From Methylobacterium sp. J-090 (GTDB lineage Bacteria; Pseudomonadota; Alphaproteobacteria; Rhizobiales; Beijerinckiaceae), in the NCBI RefSeq assembly GCF_022829345.1, contig NZ_JAKSXV010000098.1:277514-341513 (forward strand): a DNA stretch of 64,000 nucleotides. Direction: 5' to 3'. Position 1 is the stretch's first letter; the number at the start of each line of letters is the position of its first letter. Both the position numbers and the translations under genes were made by a program. The notes under the pieces are model-generated. The model did no database searches. It had not been told where the DNA came from and saw nothing but the letters and a program-made list of their open reading frames with translations. Positions 24,176 through 32,929 of this stretch are shown here, piece after piece.

Positions 24176-24195
24176 GGCCCATCGGTGCTCCGCCT

Positions 24196-24443
24196 TCCTC
24201 CAGGCTACGGCATTCACACATCTCGCGGGCAGCGCAGGTCCCCTCTCCTGAAAGGAGAGGGAGCCCGTCACGACCGTTCGAAGCGCCGTGCTTCTTTGTT
24301 CGAGCGCCGAGAAAGCGCATCTGCGATCGCCCTGCCTGGATGGAGAGGAAGCCCCGGTGCGCCTCCCGCCCGCATCTGGATGCCTGCCGCTGCACAGAAT
24401 CGGCCCATTCGCAGTTGTGTGAATCCGGTAGCCTTCCAGGAGC
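24196..24443. repeat. Region bounded by imperfect inverted repeats, possible MITE
   Basis: The 379-base tail-to-tail gap 24176-24554 contains an imperfect inverted repeat of about 27 bases. The left end 24196-24220 shares AGGCTAC and ATTCACACA with the complement of the right end 24415-24443. Inside are a strong palindrome, CCCTCTCCT-GAA-AGGAGAGGG (24241-24261), and two similar GTTCGA(a)GCGCCG units. No open frame is convincing. A non-autonomous mobile repeat or a long bidirectional terminator would both fit. Confidence 0.45.
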
Positions 24444-24554
24444 GGGAACCCGAGTTGACCGCTCCTCAAATGAATCTCGTCGGCCGAACGAGGGGGGACA
24501 TCGGGCCCGTCGATCGGGCGCATCCCCGGGCTCCCGGCGATGCGCCCGGTCGTC

Positions 24555-26240
24555 TTACGCCGCGCGCACGGTGGCGAGGAAGCGGGCCACCTCGGCGTCG
24601 AGATGCTCGGACTGGCGGGAGAGTTCGGAGGCCGCACCGAGAACCTGGGCCGCCGCGGCGCCGGTCTCCTCCGCGGCCTGGGCGACGCCGGCCACGTTGC
24701 TCGTCACCTCGCCGGTGCCCGTCGCCGCCTGGGCGACGTTGCGAACGATCTCCTGCGTCGCCGCCCCCTGCTCCTCGACGGCCGCCGCGATCGCCGTGGC
24801 CGTCCCGCTGATATCCTGGATGCGGGTGGTGATCCCGCCGATCGCCGAGACCGCCTGGCCCGTCGCTGCCTGGATGCGGCCGATCTGGCCGCCGATCTCG
24901 TCGGTCGCCCTGGCCGTCTGGTTCGCGAGTTCCTTGACCTCGGCCGCCACCACGGCGAATCCGCGGCCCGCTTCACCCGCGCGGGCGGCCTCGATGGTGG
25001 CGTTGAGGGCGAGGAGATTGGTCTGGCTGGCGATCGTCGAGATCAGACCCACCACGTCGCCGATCCGGCTCGCGGCCTGGGCCAGTTCCTGGACGAGGAC
25101 CGCCGTCGCGCCCGCCTCGGTCACCGCGGCCTGCGCCATCTGCGCCGAACCGCTGACCTGACGGCCGATCTCCTGGACGGAAACTCCGAGTTCCTCCGCG
25201 GCGGCCGCGACCGTGTTGACGTTCACCGCGGCTTCCTCGGCGGCGGCCGCGACGGTGGTGGATTGCGAGGCGGTCTCCGCCGCCGTCGACGTCATGGTCT
25301 GCGCCGTCGCCTGCAGCTCGGTCGCCGAGGACGAGACCATGCCGATGATGCCGCCGACGGCCTGCTCGAAACGATCCGCCATCTGCCGCATGCCGGCCTT
25401 GCGCTGCTCCTCGGCGGCGAGGCGGGCCTGCGCCGTCTCGCTCTCGAGTTGCTGCGTCCGGATCATGTTGTCCTTGAACACCTGAACCGCCTGCGCCATG
25501 GCGCCGATTTCGTCCGCCCGCGCCCGGTGGGGAACGACGGTCGCGGTATCGCCGGTCGCCAGGCCGCTCATCGCCCCGGTCATCGCCGTGATCGGACGGG
25601 AAATCCGCACGAGGCCGATCAGCATCGCCCCGAGGGCGACCAGGGCCGTCAGGATGATCGACACCATCGCCATGAACGAGGCGGAGTCGACGGTGGAAAC
25701 GCTCGCATCCGCATCCCGCTGCGCGCCCTTCCGATTCAGGTCGACGTTGCGGCCGAGCATCTCGCCGGCCTCCGAATAGGTCTTGAGCAGATCGGGGCCG
25801 ACGAGCTCCGCCAGGGCCTCGGCCTGGCGGCCGGTCTCCATCAGGCCGACGAGGTGCCGGCTCGACTGATCGTAGTGGCTCCAGAGTTCGGCGAAGCGTC
25901 CATACAGGGCTTGCTCCTCCGGCGAGGAGATCAGGGGTTCGTAGCGCTTGCGCGCCTCCGCCATGACGACGGTCGCGGCCTCGTAGAAGCGCCGGTTCTC
26001 GGCCAGCTTCTCGGGGTTCGTCGAGGTGGTGACGAGGCGATACTGCCTCAGGCGCAGCTGGCTGGCGGCGGCATTGATCTCGTTGACCGTCGCGACGGAC
26101 GGCAGCCAGTTCGCCGCCACCTCGTTCACGCCCTGCCGGATCGTGGCGAGTTTCGAGATCGAGAGGATGCCCTGGCCCGCAACGATGAGCGCGACGCCCC
26201 CGAAGAGGGCGGCGAGGGTGGCTTTGAGGGTGATGCGCAT
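24555..26240 (-). CDS. Methyl-accepting chemotaxis protein
   Basis: This 561-residue chemoreceptor has TM1 at residues ~8-30 and a periplasmic four-helix-bundle sensor (~31-190). TM2 is at ~191-213, followed by HAMP (ISRPITAMTGAMSGLATGD). The cytoplasmic signalling domain ends in ATVRAA with no CheR-docking pentapeptide. The hairpin tip shows the conserved IASQTNLLALNATIEAARAG and GRGFAVVAAEVKELA. It should work through CheA/CheW on flagellar rotation; the ligand is unknown. It is monocistronic and lies upstream of an AT-rich gap. Confidence 0.93.
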   Translation of the reverse strand: MRITLKATLAALFGGVALIVAGQGILSISKLATIRQGVNEVAANWLPSVATVNEINAAASQLRLRQYRLVTTSTNPEKLAENRRFYEAATVVMAEARKRYEPLISSPEEQALYGRFAELWSHYDQSSRHLVGLMETGRQAEALAELVGPDLLKTYSEAGEMLGRNVDLNRKGAQRDADASVSTVDSASFMAMVSIILTALVALGAMLIGLVRISRPITAMTGAMSGLATGDTATVVPHRARADEIGAMAQAVQVFKDNMIRTQQLESETAQARLAAEEQRKAGMRQMADRFEQAVGGIIGMVSSSATELQATAQTMTSTAAETASQSTTVAAAAEEAAVNVNTVAAAAEELGVSVQEIGRQVSGSAQMAQAAVTEAGATAVLVQELAQAASRIGDVVGLISTIASQTNLLALNATIEAARAGEAGRGFAVVAAEVKELANQTARATDEIGGQIGRIQAATGQAVSAIGGITTRIQDISGTATAIAAAVEEQGAATQEIVRNVAQAATGTGEVTSNVAGVAQAAEETGAAAAQVLGAASELSRQSEHLDAEVARFLATVRAA

Positions 26241-26927
26241 GAGACGATTCGGCGCGTGAGGTACCAGACGAGCTGCCGCGCACAGGTCGTCCAGGTCAGT
26301 GACGCGCCAATTGTTTCCTGAAGTTATTATTTTGGCGTTAATGTTCTATCTTTGCGATCTCTCGAAAACACATCTGTAGATCAATATTCGGTCATGTGTT
26401 ATTTATAAATCGAATCGAATTTTATCCTATTTATTCAGATGTACTATCCGGTTCAGGGCTCGGATTGAGGAGGCTTGCATTTGATATTCGCTGAATAAAA
26501 CCGCACCGGAAGCCATTCACAAATCGTGGGATTGTGTCAAATCAGAACTCCCATTGCCATTCATGACATGAGTTTGGCGTAAAACACCGAATCGCGTAGT
26601 CAGATCATAGATCGTCATCGAATTAATCTGGTCTTCAGTCGACGAATTCCGATCGCAGCAGATTCGGGAATCGTGGGATTCGTCGGAAGCCGGGATCCGC
26701 AATGTTGCCGGACGAGGCGCGCGTGACGAAGACCTTCGAACGATAGGCCATTGCCGAACGCGTTCCACCGCGCTGCGGAAACGCCGCGCCGATACTCATC
26801 CTGGGTGCGTCGACGACTTTTGCAACCCGTGATGGATCTCCGGCAAAAGCCTTTTTCTGCTTCCCGAGATATCGTCCTGTCACCTTTGTGCATCAGCCAG
26901 GATCGTGCGCGCGGGCTAGCGTGCGCG
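26241..26927. other. AT-rich non-coding block
   Basis: This 687-base divergent gap separates the chemoreceptor from an outer-membrane protein gene. From about 26310 to 26640 the base composition is sharply more AT-rich than its surroundings (for example TTATTTATAAATCGAATCG at ~26400). The 12-base word AATCGTGGGATT occurs twice in direct orientation (26522-26533 and 26669-26680). Short minus-strand frames exist but show no family features. It may hold promoters for both flanking genes or be foreign DNA. Confidence 0.6.
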
Positions 26928-27890
26928 ATGCCTCAGACTTTCCGCACGCGGCGTCGTCGCGCATATCGGCACGCCCACGCGACGGTCCTGGGCCTCGTCC
27001 TCTTTGCGGCGACGCTCGCGGGAGCCGCCCGGGCCGAGCCCGGGCACGATCGGGGGAAGGGTGGCGAACCGGACAAGGTCGATTCCGAGAACCTGTTCGG
27101 GTTCACGGAGGGGACCGACACCGGCAAGGCGGGCGAGCAGGAGGTGGTCGTCGACACCATCGGCCGCTTCAGCAAGCGGCGCGGTGGCCCGGGGGCCTCG
27201 GGATACGGCGCCGCCGAGCCCATCGTCAGCTACCAGGTCGATCCCACCGACAATTTCAGCATCGAGCCCGGCCTGCAATTCGACGCGCGGCGCGATCGCA
27301 ACGTCGCGGGCGTGCCCGACAAAGCGTTCGCCACCGTCAACGGCGGCTCCCTCGAAATGAAGTATCAGGTCCTCAAGCGCACGGACGACCACCCCTTCGG
27401 CCTCGCCCTGCAGGCGGAGCCCCTGTATTCGCGGGTGACGCCCATCGAGGGGCGGGGTGCCGACGTGTTCAGCATGGACACGCGCCTGATGGCGGATGCG
27501 CGCCTGATTCCGGACAGGCTGTGGGTCGGCGCGAACCTGATCTACGATCCGTCGGTGGCGCGCCTCAAGGGTTCGGGCGAGGTCGATCGATCCTCCACCC
27601 TCGCCCTGTCGGGGACGCTGATGGCCCGGATGACGGAGACGTTGTTCCTCGGGCCGGAGATCCGGGCCATGCGCGCCTATGACGGTGCGTTCCTCAACCG
27701 GTTCCTCGGGCATGCCGTGTTCCTCGGACCGGTGCTGCACTACCAGGTCTCGGAGAAGGGTTTCCTCACGATCGCCTACGCGGCCCAGGTCATCGGCCAC
27801 GACCGCGACCCCGCGTTCACCGACCGGGCGCTCAGCCTGACCCAGTTCGCCCGCCACAACCTGCGGGTCCGCTTCGGCATCGAGTTCTGA
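26928..27890 (+). CDS. Putative outer-membrane beta-barrel protein
   Basis: This protein of about 320 residues starts with an Arg-rich signal peptide ending at GAARAEP. The mature part has alternating hydrophobic strands with charged turns and a C-terminal phenylalanine (VRFGIEF), as expected for BAM-inserted barrels. Blocks such as PIVSYQVDPTDNFSIEPGLQF look like barrel strands. I cannot name the family. The ATG at 26928 is chosen because it starts the signal peptide. A strong hairpin follows the stop. Confidence 0.7.
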   Translation: MPQTFRTRRRRAYRHAHATVLGLVLFAATLAGAARAEPGHDRGKGGEPDKVDSENLFGFTEGTDTGKAGEQEVVVDTIGRFSKRRGGPGASGYGAAEPIVSYQVDPTDNFSIEPGLQFDARRDRNVAGVPDKAFATVNGGSLEMKYQVLKRTDDHPFGLALQAEPLYSRVTPIEGRGADVFSMDTRLMADARLIPDRLWVGANLIYDPSVARLKGSGEVDRSSTLALSGTLMARMTETLFLGPEIRAMRAYDGAFLNRFLGHAVFLGPVLHYQVSEKGFLTIAYAAQVIGHDRDPAFTDRALSLTQFARHNLRVRFGIEF

Positions 27891-27925
27891 GCGGAGTGCC
27901 CCGCGAGGCGAGCTCGGCCGCTGGA

Positions 27926-27966
27926 GCATCGTCCCGAACGGTGGTTGCCGGCTTTCGGGACGATGC
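27926..27966. terminator. Bidirectional terminator hairpin
   Basis: GCATCGTCCCGAA (27926-27938) pairs perfectly with TTCGGGACGATGC (27954-27966), with a further CGG/CCG pair inside the loop. It sits between two convergent genes and ends one base before the stop codon of the minus-strand gene. Confidence 0.75.
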
Positions 27967-27967
27967 G

Positions 27968-28207
27968 CTAGGCGAGGCTCGACGGCGCCTGCCACGCCAC
28001 ACCGGCATGTTCGCGGATGTCGCCGTCTTGGGCGCCGGTATCCGCGTCGGTGGTCCAGTCGCTCGGCTCGGCCACGTCGATCACCTCGTCGTCGGGATAG
28101 GCGGCGGCGAGGAACAGGCGGGCCTCGCCCTCGGCGGCCGCACGGACGGTCACGAGCGGCCTGACGCCCTCGGCGGCGCGGATGTTGGCGATGAAGAGCT
28201 TCGTCAT
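27968..28207 (-). CDS. Small unknown protein, likely stress-induced
   Basis: This 79-residue acidic protein (MTKLFIANIRAAEGVRPLVT start) has no recognised domain or signal peptide. AGGAC at 28215-28219 supports the ATG. A GGGAC-N16-CGTT element at 28249-28273 is one mismatch from the EcfG stress promoter. The gene lies in its own transcription unit after the DHA2 exporter gene. Confidence 0.65.
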   Translation of the reverse strand: MTKLFIANIRAAEGVRPLVTVRAAAEGEARLFLAAAYPDDEVIDVAEPSDWTTDADTGAQDGDIREHAGVAWQAPSSLA

Positions 28208-28248
28208 GTCGGTGTCCTCGGGCGTCGGTGACAGGGCGCCGGCGGGAC

Positions 28249-28273
28249 AACGCGCGGGCGCGTCGGGCGTCCC
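28249..28273 (-). promoter_or_regulatory. Possible EcfG-like promoter (GGGAC-N16-CGTT)
   Basis: On the minus strand GGGAC and CGTT are 16 bases apart, 42 bases before the start of the 79-residue protein gene. One mismatch from consensus. Confidence 0.4.
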
Positions 28274-28284
28274 ATCGCGGACTG

Positions 28285-29685
28285 CTACGCGGAACCGGCC
28301 GTCGTCCCGGGGCCAACCGCGAGGCGCAGGAAGCTCACGGCGCTGGCGACGGCCGCGAAGACGCCGCCGAGCCCGAGGGCGAGGGCCGGCCCATGGGCCT
28401 CCGTGATGACGAAGCAGGCGGCCACGAGGGCCGCGCCCATGGTCTGGCCGAGGAGGCGGGCGGTGGCGACGATGCCGCTCGCGCCCCCCGAGCGTGCCGC
28501 CGGCGCGCTCGTCATGATGGCGCGCAGGTTCGGGGCCTGGAAGAAGCCGAAGCCGGCGCCGCAGATCGCCATGCGCCAGCCGATATCCACGACGCTCGGG
28601 CTCGCCGGCAGGCTCGCCAGCAATCCCATGCCGACCGCGAGGGCGGCGAGGCCGATGCCGCCGAGCAGCCCCGGCGGGTAGCGGTCCGAGAGGCGTCCGG
28701 CCAGCGGCGCCATCGCGGCGACCACGACGGGCCACGGCGTCATCAGGAAGCCGGTCTCGACCTGACTGCGCCCGAGGGTGTGCTGGAACAGGAAGGGCAG
28801 GGAGACGAAGGCGAGGCCCTGGGCCGCGAAGGAGCACACCGACGTCAGGGCCGAGAGGGCGAAGAGCGGTCGCCGGAGCAGATCGGCGGCGAGCATCGGC
28901 GCCGGGTGGCCCGCCTGCCGGCGCAGGAGCAGGGTGAAGCAGGCGAGCGACCCGGCGATCTCCGCCAGGATGTGCCAGAGCGGCGCCTCGTGGGCGGCCT
29001 CGCCGAGCCCGAGCACGAGGAGGGCGAAGGCGGCGGCGTTCAGGAACGCGCCCGGCACGTCGAACCGGTGGCCGGAGCGTCCGGTGTCCGGCAGCGCGGT
29101 CCAGGCCAGGGCCAGGGCGCCGAGGCCGATGGGCACGTTGACGGCGAAGAGCCACGGCCACGGCGCCGCGACGAGGATCAGGGACGCCACGGTCGGACCA
29201 ACGGCGAAGCCGACGCCGACCACGAAGGCGTTGAGCCCGACGCCGCGCCCGAGCCGGTCGGCGGGATAGATGAAGCGGATGAGCGCGATGTTCACGGCCA
29301 TCAGGGCGCTCGCGCCGACGCCCTGGAGCACGCGGGCCGCCACCAGGGTGGGCAGGGACCAGGCGAGGGCGCAGACGAGGGAGGCCGCCGTGAACAGGAT
29401 GAAGCCGGCGATGTAGATCCGCTGCTGCCCGACGATCTCCCCCAGGGCCGCGATCGGCAGCAGGGTCGCCACCACGGCGAGCTGATAGGCGTTGACGATC
29501 CACACCGAGGCGCCCGGATCGACGCCGAGATCGGCCGCGATGGTCGGCAGGGCGGTGTTGGCGATGGCGGTGTCGAGGGTGGCGAGCGCCACGCCGGTGA
29601 GCACCGCCACCATCGCCCGGCCGCGCCGGCCCGGCGGCAATCCATCCCGGCGCGGAAGATCCGGCATTGGAGTCGAAGGGGACAT
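28285..29685 (-). CDS. MFS exporter, DHA2 (EmrB/QacA) type
   Basis: This 466-residue inner-membrane carrier has the drug:H+ antiporter-2 layout of about 14 helices. Signature segments are LATLDTAIANTALPTIAADL (helix 1), VWIVNAYQLAVVATLLPIA (helix 2), and ARVLQGVGASALMAVNIALI (helix 4), with the GFGFFQAPN segment in the second half. It probably exports hydrophobic or cationic toxic compounds. I prefer the ATG at 29685; 29667 is an alternative in frame. No adaptor or repressor gene is adjacent. Confidence 0.88.
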   Translation of the reverse strand: MSPSTPMPDLPRRDGLPPGRRGRAMVAVLTGVALATLDTAIANTALPTIAADLGVDPGASVWIVNAYQLAVVATLLPIAALGEIVGQQRIYIAGFILFTAASLVCALAWSLPTLVAARVLQGVGASALMAVNIALIRFIYPADRLGRGVGLNAFVVGVGFAVGPTVASLILVAAPWPWLFAVNVPIGLGALALAWTALPDTGRSGHRFDVPGAFLNAAAFALLVLGLGEAAHEAPLWHILAEIAGSLACFTLLLRRQAGHPAPMLAADLLRRPLFALSALTSVCSFAAQGLAFVSLPFLFQHTLGRSQVETGFLMTPWPVVVAAMAPLAGRLSDRYPPGLLGGIGLAALAVGMGLLASLPASPSVVDIGWRMAICGAGFGFFQAPNLRAIMTSAPAARSGGASGIVATARLLGQTMGAALVAACFVITEAHGPALALGLGGVFAAVASAVSFLRLAVGPGTTAGSA

Positions 29686-29761
29686 GGGGGATGGGCTCGC
29701 AGCGGCGACAGCGTGTTGAATGCGTCCGCCGCGGACCGTTGGCAAGCGCGGCGCCGGACGG

Positions 29762-29787
29762 CGAACGAACACGGGCCCGGGCGCGTT
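29762..29787 (+). promoter_or_regulatory. Possible EcfG-like promoter (CGAAC-N17-CGTT)
   Basis: CGAAC (29762-29766) and CGTT (29784-29787) are 17 bases apart, 36 bases before the 87-residue secreted protein gene. One mismatch from consensus. Confidence 0.45.
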
Positions 29788-29823
29788 GCCCGTCCATACC
29801 AACGCTCGAAGTACGGACTTTTC

Positions 29824-30087
29824 ATGCGCGCGACCCTTGTCCTCACCGCCTCCCTGATCCTGTCGCTGACGGGCGCCGCCTTCGCGCAGAACCCGGCGGC
29901 CGGCGGCACCATGAACAATCCCGGCAGCGTGAAGAGCAACGGCGAGAAGGCCGACGATCGGACCACGGGCTCCGCCCCCGACACGAACCCAAATCCCGGC
30001 GGCCGGCCGTCCGACCACAACGGCACGGCCGACACCCTCGGCAAGGCCGACAGCAAGTCCGGTGCGCCCGCGGCACCGCGCCCGTAG
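29824..30087 (+). CDS. Small secreted protein
   Basis: This 87-residue protein has a typical signal peptide (MRATLVLTASLILSLTGAAF, then AQ). The mature part is hydrophilic, Asn/Gly/Pro/Asp-rich and probably disordered. No domain is recognised. A CGAAC-N17-CGTT element upstream suggests stress induction. It is divergent from the DHA2 exporter. Confidence 0.65.
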   Translation: MRATLVLTASLILSLTGAAFAQNPAAGGTMNNPGSVKSNGEKADDRTTGSAPDTNPNPGGRPSDHNGTADTLGKADSKSGAPAAPRP

Positions 30088-30208
30088 CGCGTTCGCCGGG
30101 TTTCCCGACCGCGCAACGGTGGACATCGATCCCGCCGGGCCCGCGACGCGACGGGGTCGCCCACAGGCGAACCAGATCGCCGCTCTTGAGCGTCGGTGCG
30201 AACTCTGG

Positions 30209-30246
30209 CCAGCTCCTTGCGCTTCGTCCAGCTCCTTGCGCTTCGT
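30209..30246. repeat. Perfect 19-base tandem duplication
   Basis: CCAGCTCCTTGCGCTTCGT occurs twice head to tail (30209-30227, 30228-30246) in the gap before the MFS gene at 30314. It ends 67 bases before that start, so it may lie in the promoter or leader. Confidence 0.85.
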
Positions 30247-30313
30247 GAGGACGAGCGGCGGCGGGTCCGCCGTCCGGACGAACGTGCCGCGCAATCTCTG
30301 GGGGTTCGGGCCG

Positions 30314-31630
30314 ATGACGGGCGACGTGACGGACATGCATCAACCGGTGAGGGCCGGCATCGCCGCGTTCGTCGGGACGATGATCGAATGGTATGATTTC
30401 TTCATCTACGGAACGGCGGCCGCGCTCGTCTTCGGTCGACTGTTCTTCCCGCAGGTCGACAGCTTCTACGGGACGCTCGCCGCGTTCGGCACCTTCGCCG
30501 TCGGGTTCCTGGCGCGTCCCCTGGGTGGTGCGATCTTCGGCCATCTCGGCGACCGCGTCGGCCGGAAGAAATCCCTCATCATCACCCTCGTCATGATGGG
30601 CGTGTCGACGATCCTCATCGGCCTCCTGCCGACGCATGCCATGGTGGGCATCTGGGCGCCGATCCTGCTGGTGACGCTCCGGTTCGTCCAGGGCATCGCG
30701 GTCGGCGGCGAATGGGGCGGCGCCGTCCTGCTCGCCGGCGAGCACGCCCGCACCGAGGACCGCCGGACGTTCATGGCGTCCTTCGCCCAGCTCGGAAGCC
30801 CGGCCGGGCTGATCCTGTCCATGGTCATGTTCAAGTTCGTCACCCTCCTGCCCGAGGCCGAGCTGCTCAGTTGGGGGTGGCGCGTGCCGTTCCTGTTCAG
30901 CGCCGTCATGCTGGTGGTCGGGTTCGCCATTCGCATGGGCGTGAAGGAATCTCCGGACTTCATCGCCGCCCAGCGGCAGCGCCTCGCCAGCCTCAAGCAG
31001 GATCAGGCCCCGCTCCGGGAGATCTTCGCGACTTCCAAGGGGCTCCTGATCGCGGCGATCTGCAGCAACGTTCTCGGCATTTCCGGGTTCTACTTCACCA
31101 ACACGTTCATGATTTCCTACACGACGAGCTACCTCGGGCTCGCGCGGGGCACGATCATCGACTGCCTGCTGATCGTCTCGATCATGCAGTTCGTCATCAC
31201 GCCGCTCTCGGCCTACATCGCCGAGCGGACCTCGGTGATCCGGTTCCTCGTCTGCACCGCCGCGTATTCCATCGTCGCACCCTACGCCATGTTCATGCTC
31301 GTCGAGCAGCGCGACCTCGTCAGCGTCACCCTCGGGATCGGCATCGCCGTGGCCGGCCTCGGCGCGTATTACGCGGTCATCGCCGGCTACGTCAGCGCGT
31401 CCTTCCCCACGCGGTACCGCTACACCGGGATCTCCATGGCCTATCAGCTCAGCGGTGCGATCTTCGGCGGACTGACCCCCCTGCTCGGCACCATGCTGGC
31501 CCAGAACGCCAACGGGAACTGGATGCCGCTGGCGATCCTGTTCAGCCTCATCTCGACCATCTCCCTCGTGTCCGTCCTGGCGCTGCACGCCCTGCGCAAC
31601 CGGACGGACGCGCTTCCCCAAGCCGCCTGA
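30314..31630 (+). CDS. MFS metabolite/H+ symporter (ShiA/ProP-like)
   Basis: This 438-residue inner-membrane symporter has metabolite:H+ symporter signatures: GTMIEWYDFFIYGTAAALVF in helix 1, FLARPLGGAIFGHLGDRVGR in helix 2 and loop, RFVQGIAVGGEWGGAVLL in helix 4, and the VKESPDF segment after helix 6. Relatives carry shikimate, proline/betaine, citrate or alpha-ketoglutarate. The ATG at 30335 is an alternative start. Ten bases separate it from the amidohydrolase gene, so the pair is very likely an operon and the carrier may import the amidohydrolase's substrate. Confidence 0.88.
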   Translation: MTGDVTDMHQPVRAGIAAFVGTMIEWYDFFIYGTAAALVFGRLFFPQVDSFYGTLAAFGTFAVGFLARPLGGAIFGHLGDRVGRKKSLIITLVMMGVSTILIGLLPTHAMVGIWAPILLVTLRFVQGIAVGGEWGGAVLLAGEHARTEDRRTFMASFAQLGSPAGLILSMVMFKFVTLLPEAELLSWGWRVPFLFSAVMLVVGFAIRMGVKESPDFIAAQRQRLASLKQDQAPLREIFATSKGLLIAAICSNVLGISGFYFTNTFMISYTTSYLGLARGTIIDCLLIVSIMQFVITPLSAYIAERTSVIRFLVCTAAYSIVAPYAMFMLVEQRDLVSVTLGIGIAVAGLGAYYAVIAGYVSASFPTRYRYTGISMAYQLSGAIFGGLTPLLGTMLAQNANGNWMPLAILFSLISTISLVSVLALHALRNRTDALPQAA

Positions 31631-31640
31631 GGGTCGCCGG

Positions 31641-32660
31641 ATGAGAACCTACTTCCATCGGGATCAATCCCTGCACGAACCCCGCACCTACTTCTCGCGG
31701 GGTGCCATGCGGACGCCGCAGGAGCTTCCGACCCGCACCGGCGCTCTCCTCGACGCCGCGCGCAGCCTCGGCTTCGACGTGGCGGAGCCGGAGGATCGGG
31801 GGCTCGCCCCGATCGCGGCGGTGCATTCGCCCGACTACCTCGCCTTCCTCCAGTCGGCCCATGCGGACTGGATCGCCGAAGGCGAGGATTGGGGCGACGA
31901 GGTGATGTCCAACATCTTCGTGCAGACCGCCAATCCCACGGGCATCCTGGCGAAGGCGGCCTGCCACATCGCCGACGGAAGTGCGCCGATCGGAGAGCAC
32001 ACCTACCGGGCCGCGTACGCCTCGGCCCAGTGCGCCATCGCGGGGGCCGACGCCATCCTGGGAGGCGCGCGGGAGGCCTACGCGTTGTGCCGGCCGCCGG
32101 GGCACCATGCCCGCCGCTCCGCCGCCGGCGGCTTCTGCTTCCTCAACAACGCCGCCGTCGCGGCCGCGCGGATGGCCGGGCGCTTCCCGCGCGTCGCGGT
32201 CCTCGACACGGACATGCATCACGGCCAGGGCATCCAGGAGATCTTCTACGACCGAAGCGACGTCTACTACGTCTCGATTCACGGAGATCCGACGAACTTC
32301 TATCCCGTCGTGGCGGGATACGCCGACGAGATCGGTCGCGGCGACGGCCTCGGCTTCAACCTGAACCTGCCCATGCCGCACGGATCGCCGGAAGACGTGT
32401 TCTTCGAGACGCTCGACACCGCACGCGCGGCCCTCGACCGGTACGCCCCGGATGTGCTGGTCCTGTCGCTCGGCTTCGACATCTACGCCCACGATCCGCA
32501 GGCGAAGGTGGCCGTCAGCGAGGCCGGGTTCGAGCGCCTGGGCCGTGCGGTCGCATCGATCGGTCTGCCGACCCTCATCGTCCAGGAAGGCGGCTACGCC
32601 ATCGACAGCCTGGGCGCGCTGTCGCGGCGGTTCTTCTCCGGGTTCGGCGCCGGCCGGTGA
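31641..32660 (+). CDS. Histone-deacetylase-like amidohydrolase (acetylpolyamine type)
   Basis: This 339-residue zinc amidohydrolase of the arginase/deacetylase fold has RPPGHHA with the catalytic His pair, DTDMHHGQGIQ with Asp and His zinc ligands, SLGFDIYAHDP with the third ligand, and QEGGYAI with the transition-state tyrosine. The N-terminus (MRTYFHRDQSLHEP) resembles bacterial acetylpolyamine amidohydrolases, which remove acetyl groups from acetylated putrescine, cadaverine or spermidine. Other small N-acetyl substrates are possible. It is co-transcribed with an MFS symporter, suggesting uptake and deacetylation of one compound. Confidence 0.9.
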   Translation: MRTYFHRDQSLHEPRTYFSRGAMRTPQELPTRTGALLDAARSLGFDVAEPEDRGLAPIAAVHSPDYLAFLQSAHADWIAEGEDWGDEVMSNIFVQTANPTGILAKAACHIADGSAPIGEHTYRAAYASAQCAIAGADAILGGAREAYALCRPPGHHARRSAAGGFCFLNNAAVAAARMAGRFPRVAVLDTDMHHGQGIQEIFYDRSDVYYVSIHGDPTNFYPVVAGYADEIGRGDGLGFNLNLPMPHGSPEDVFFETLDTARAALDRYAPDVLVLSLGFDIYAHDPQAKVAVSEAGFERLGRAVASIGLPTLIVQEGGYAIDSLGALSRRFFSGFGAGR

Positions 32661-32929
32661 GGGCCGCGGCGGGGACACCGTCCCGGGCGGCGGGCTCCGC
32701 CTCGATCACGTCGTTCGTCCGTGCTCCCGAGCCGAGACGGTCTCCGGCGCGAACGGACGCCGGCACGGTCATGCCGCCGCCCATGACCCGTCCGTCCCGT
32801 TCAACCCCACCCTTCACAACGGGGTGTCCGGACCGGGCCGCGAACGCGTCGGGGTAAGGCCACCAAGCCCGTTCGCTTGACGGACGGTGACGGGCCGCGT
32901 TGGCTGCCGACCCGACGAGAAGGATTCCC

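Noticed and set aside
26517..26893. Short minus-strand frames in the AT-rich block
   Set aside because: No ribosome site, no domain, and heavy overlap with the leader of the outer-membrane gene.
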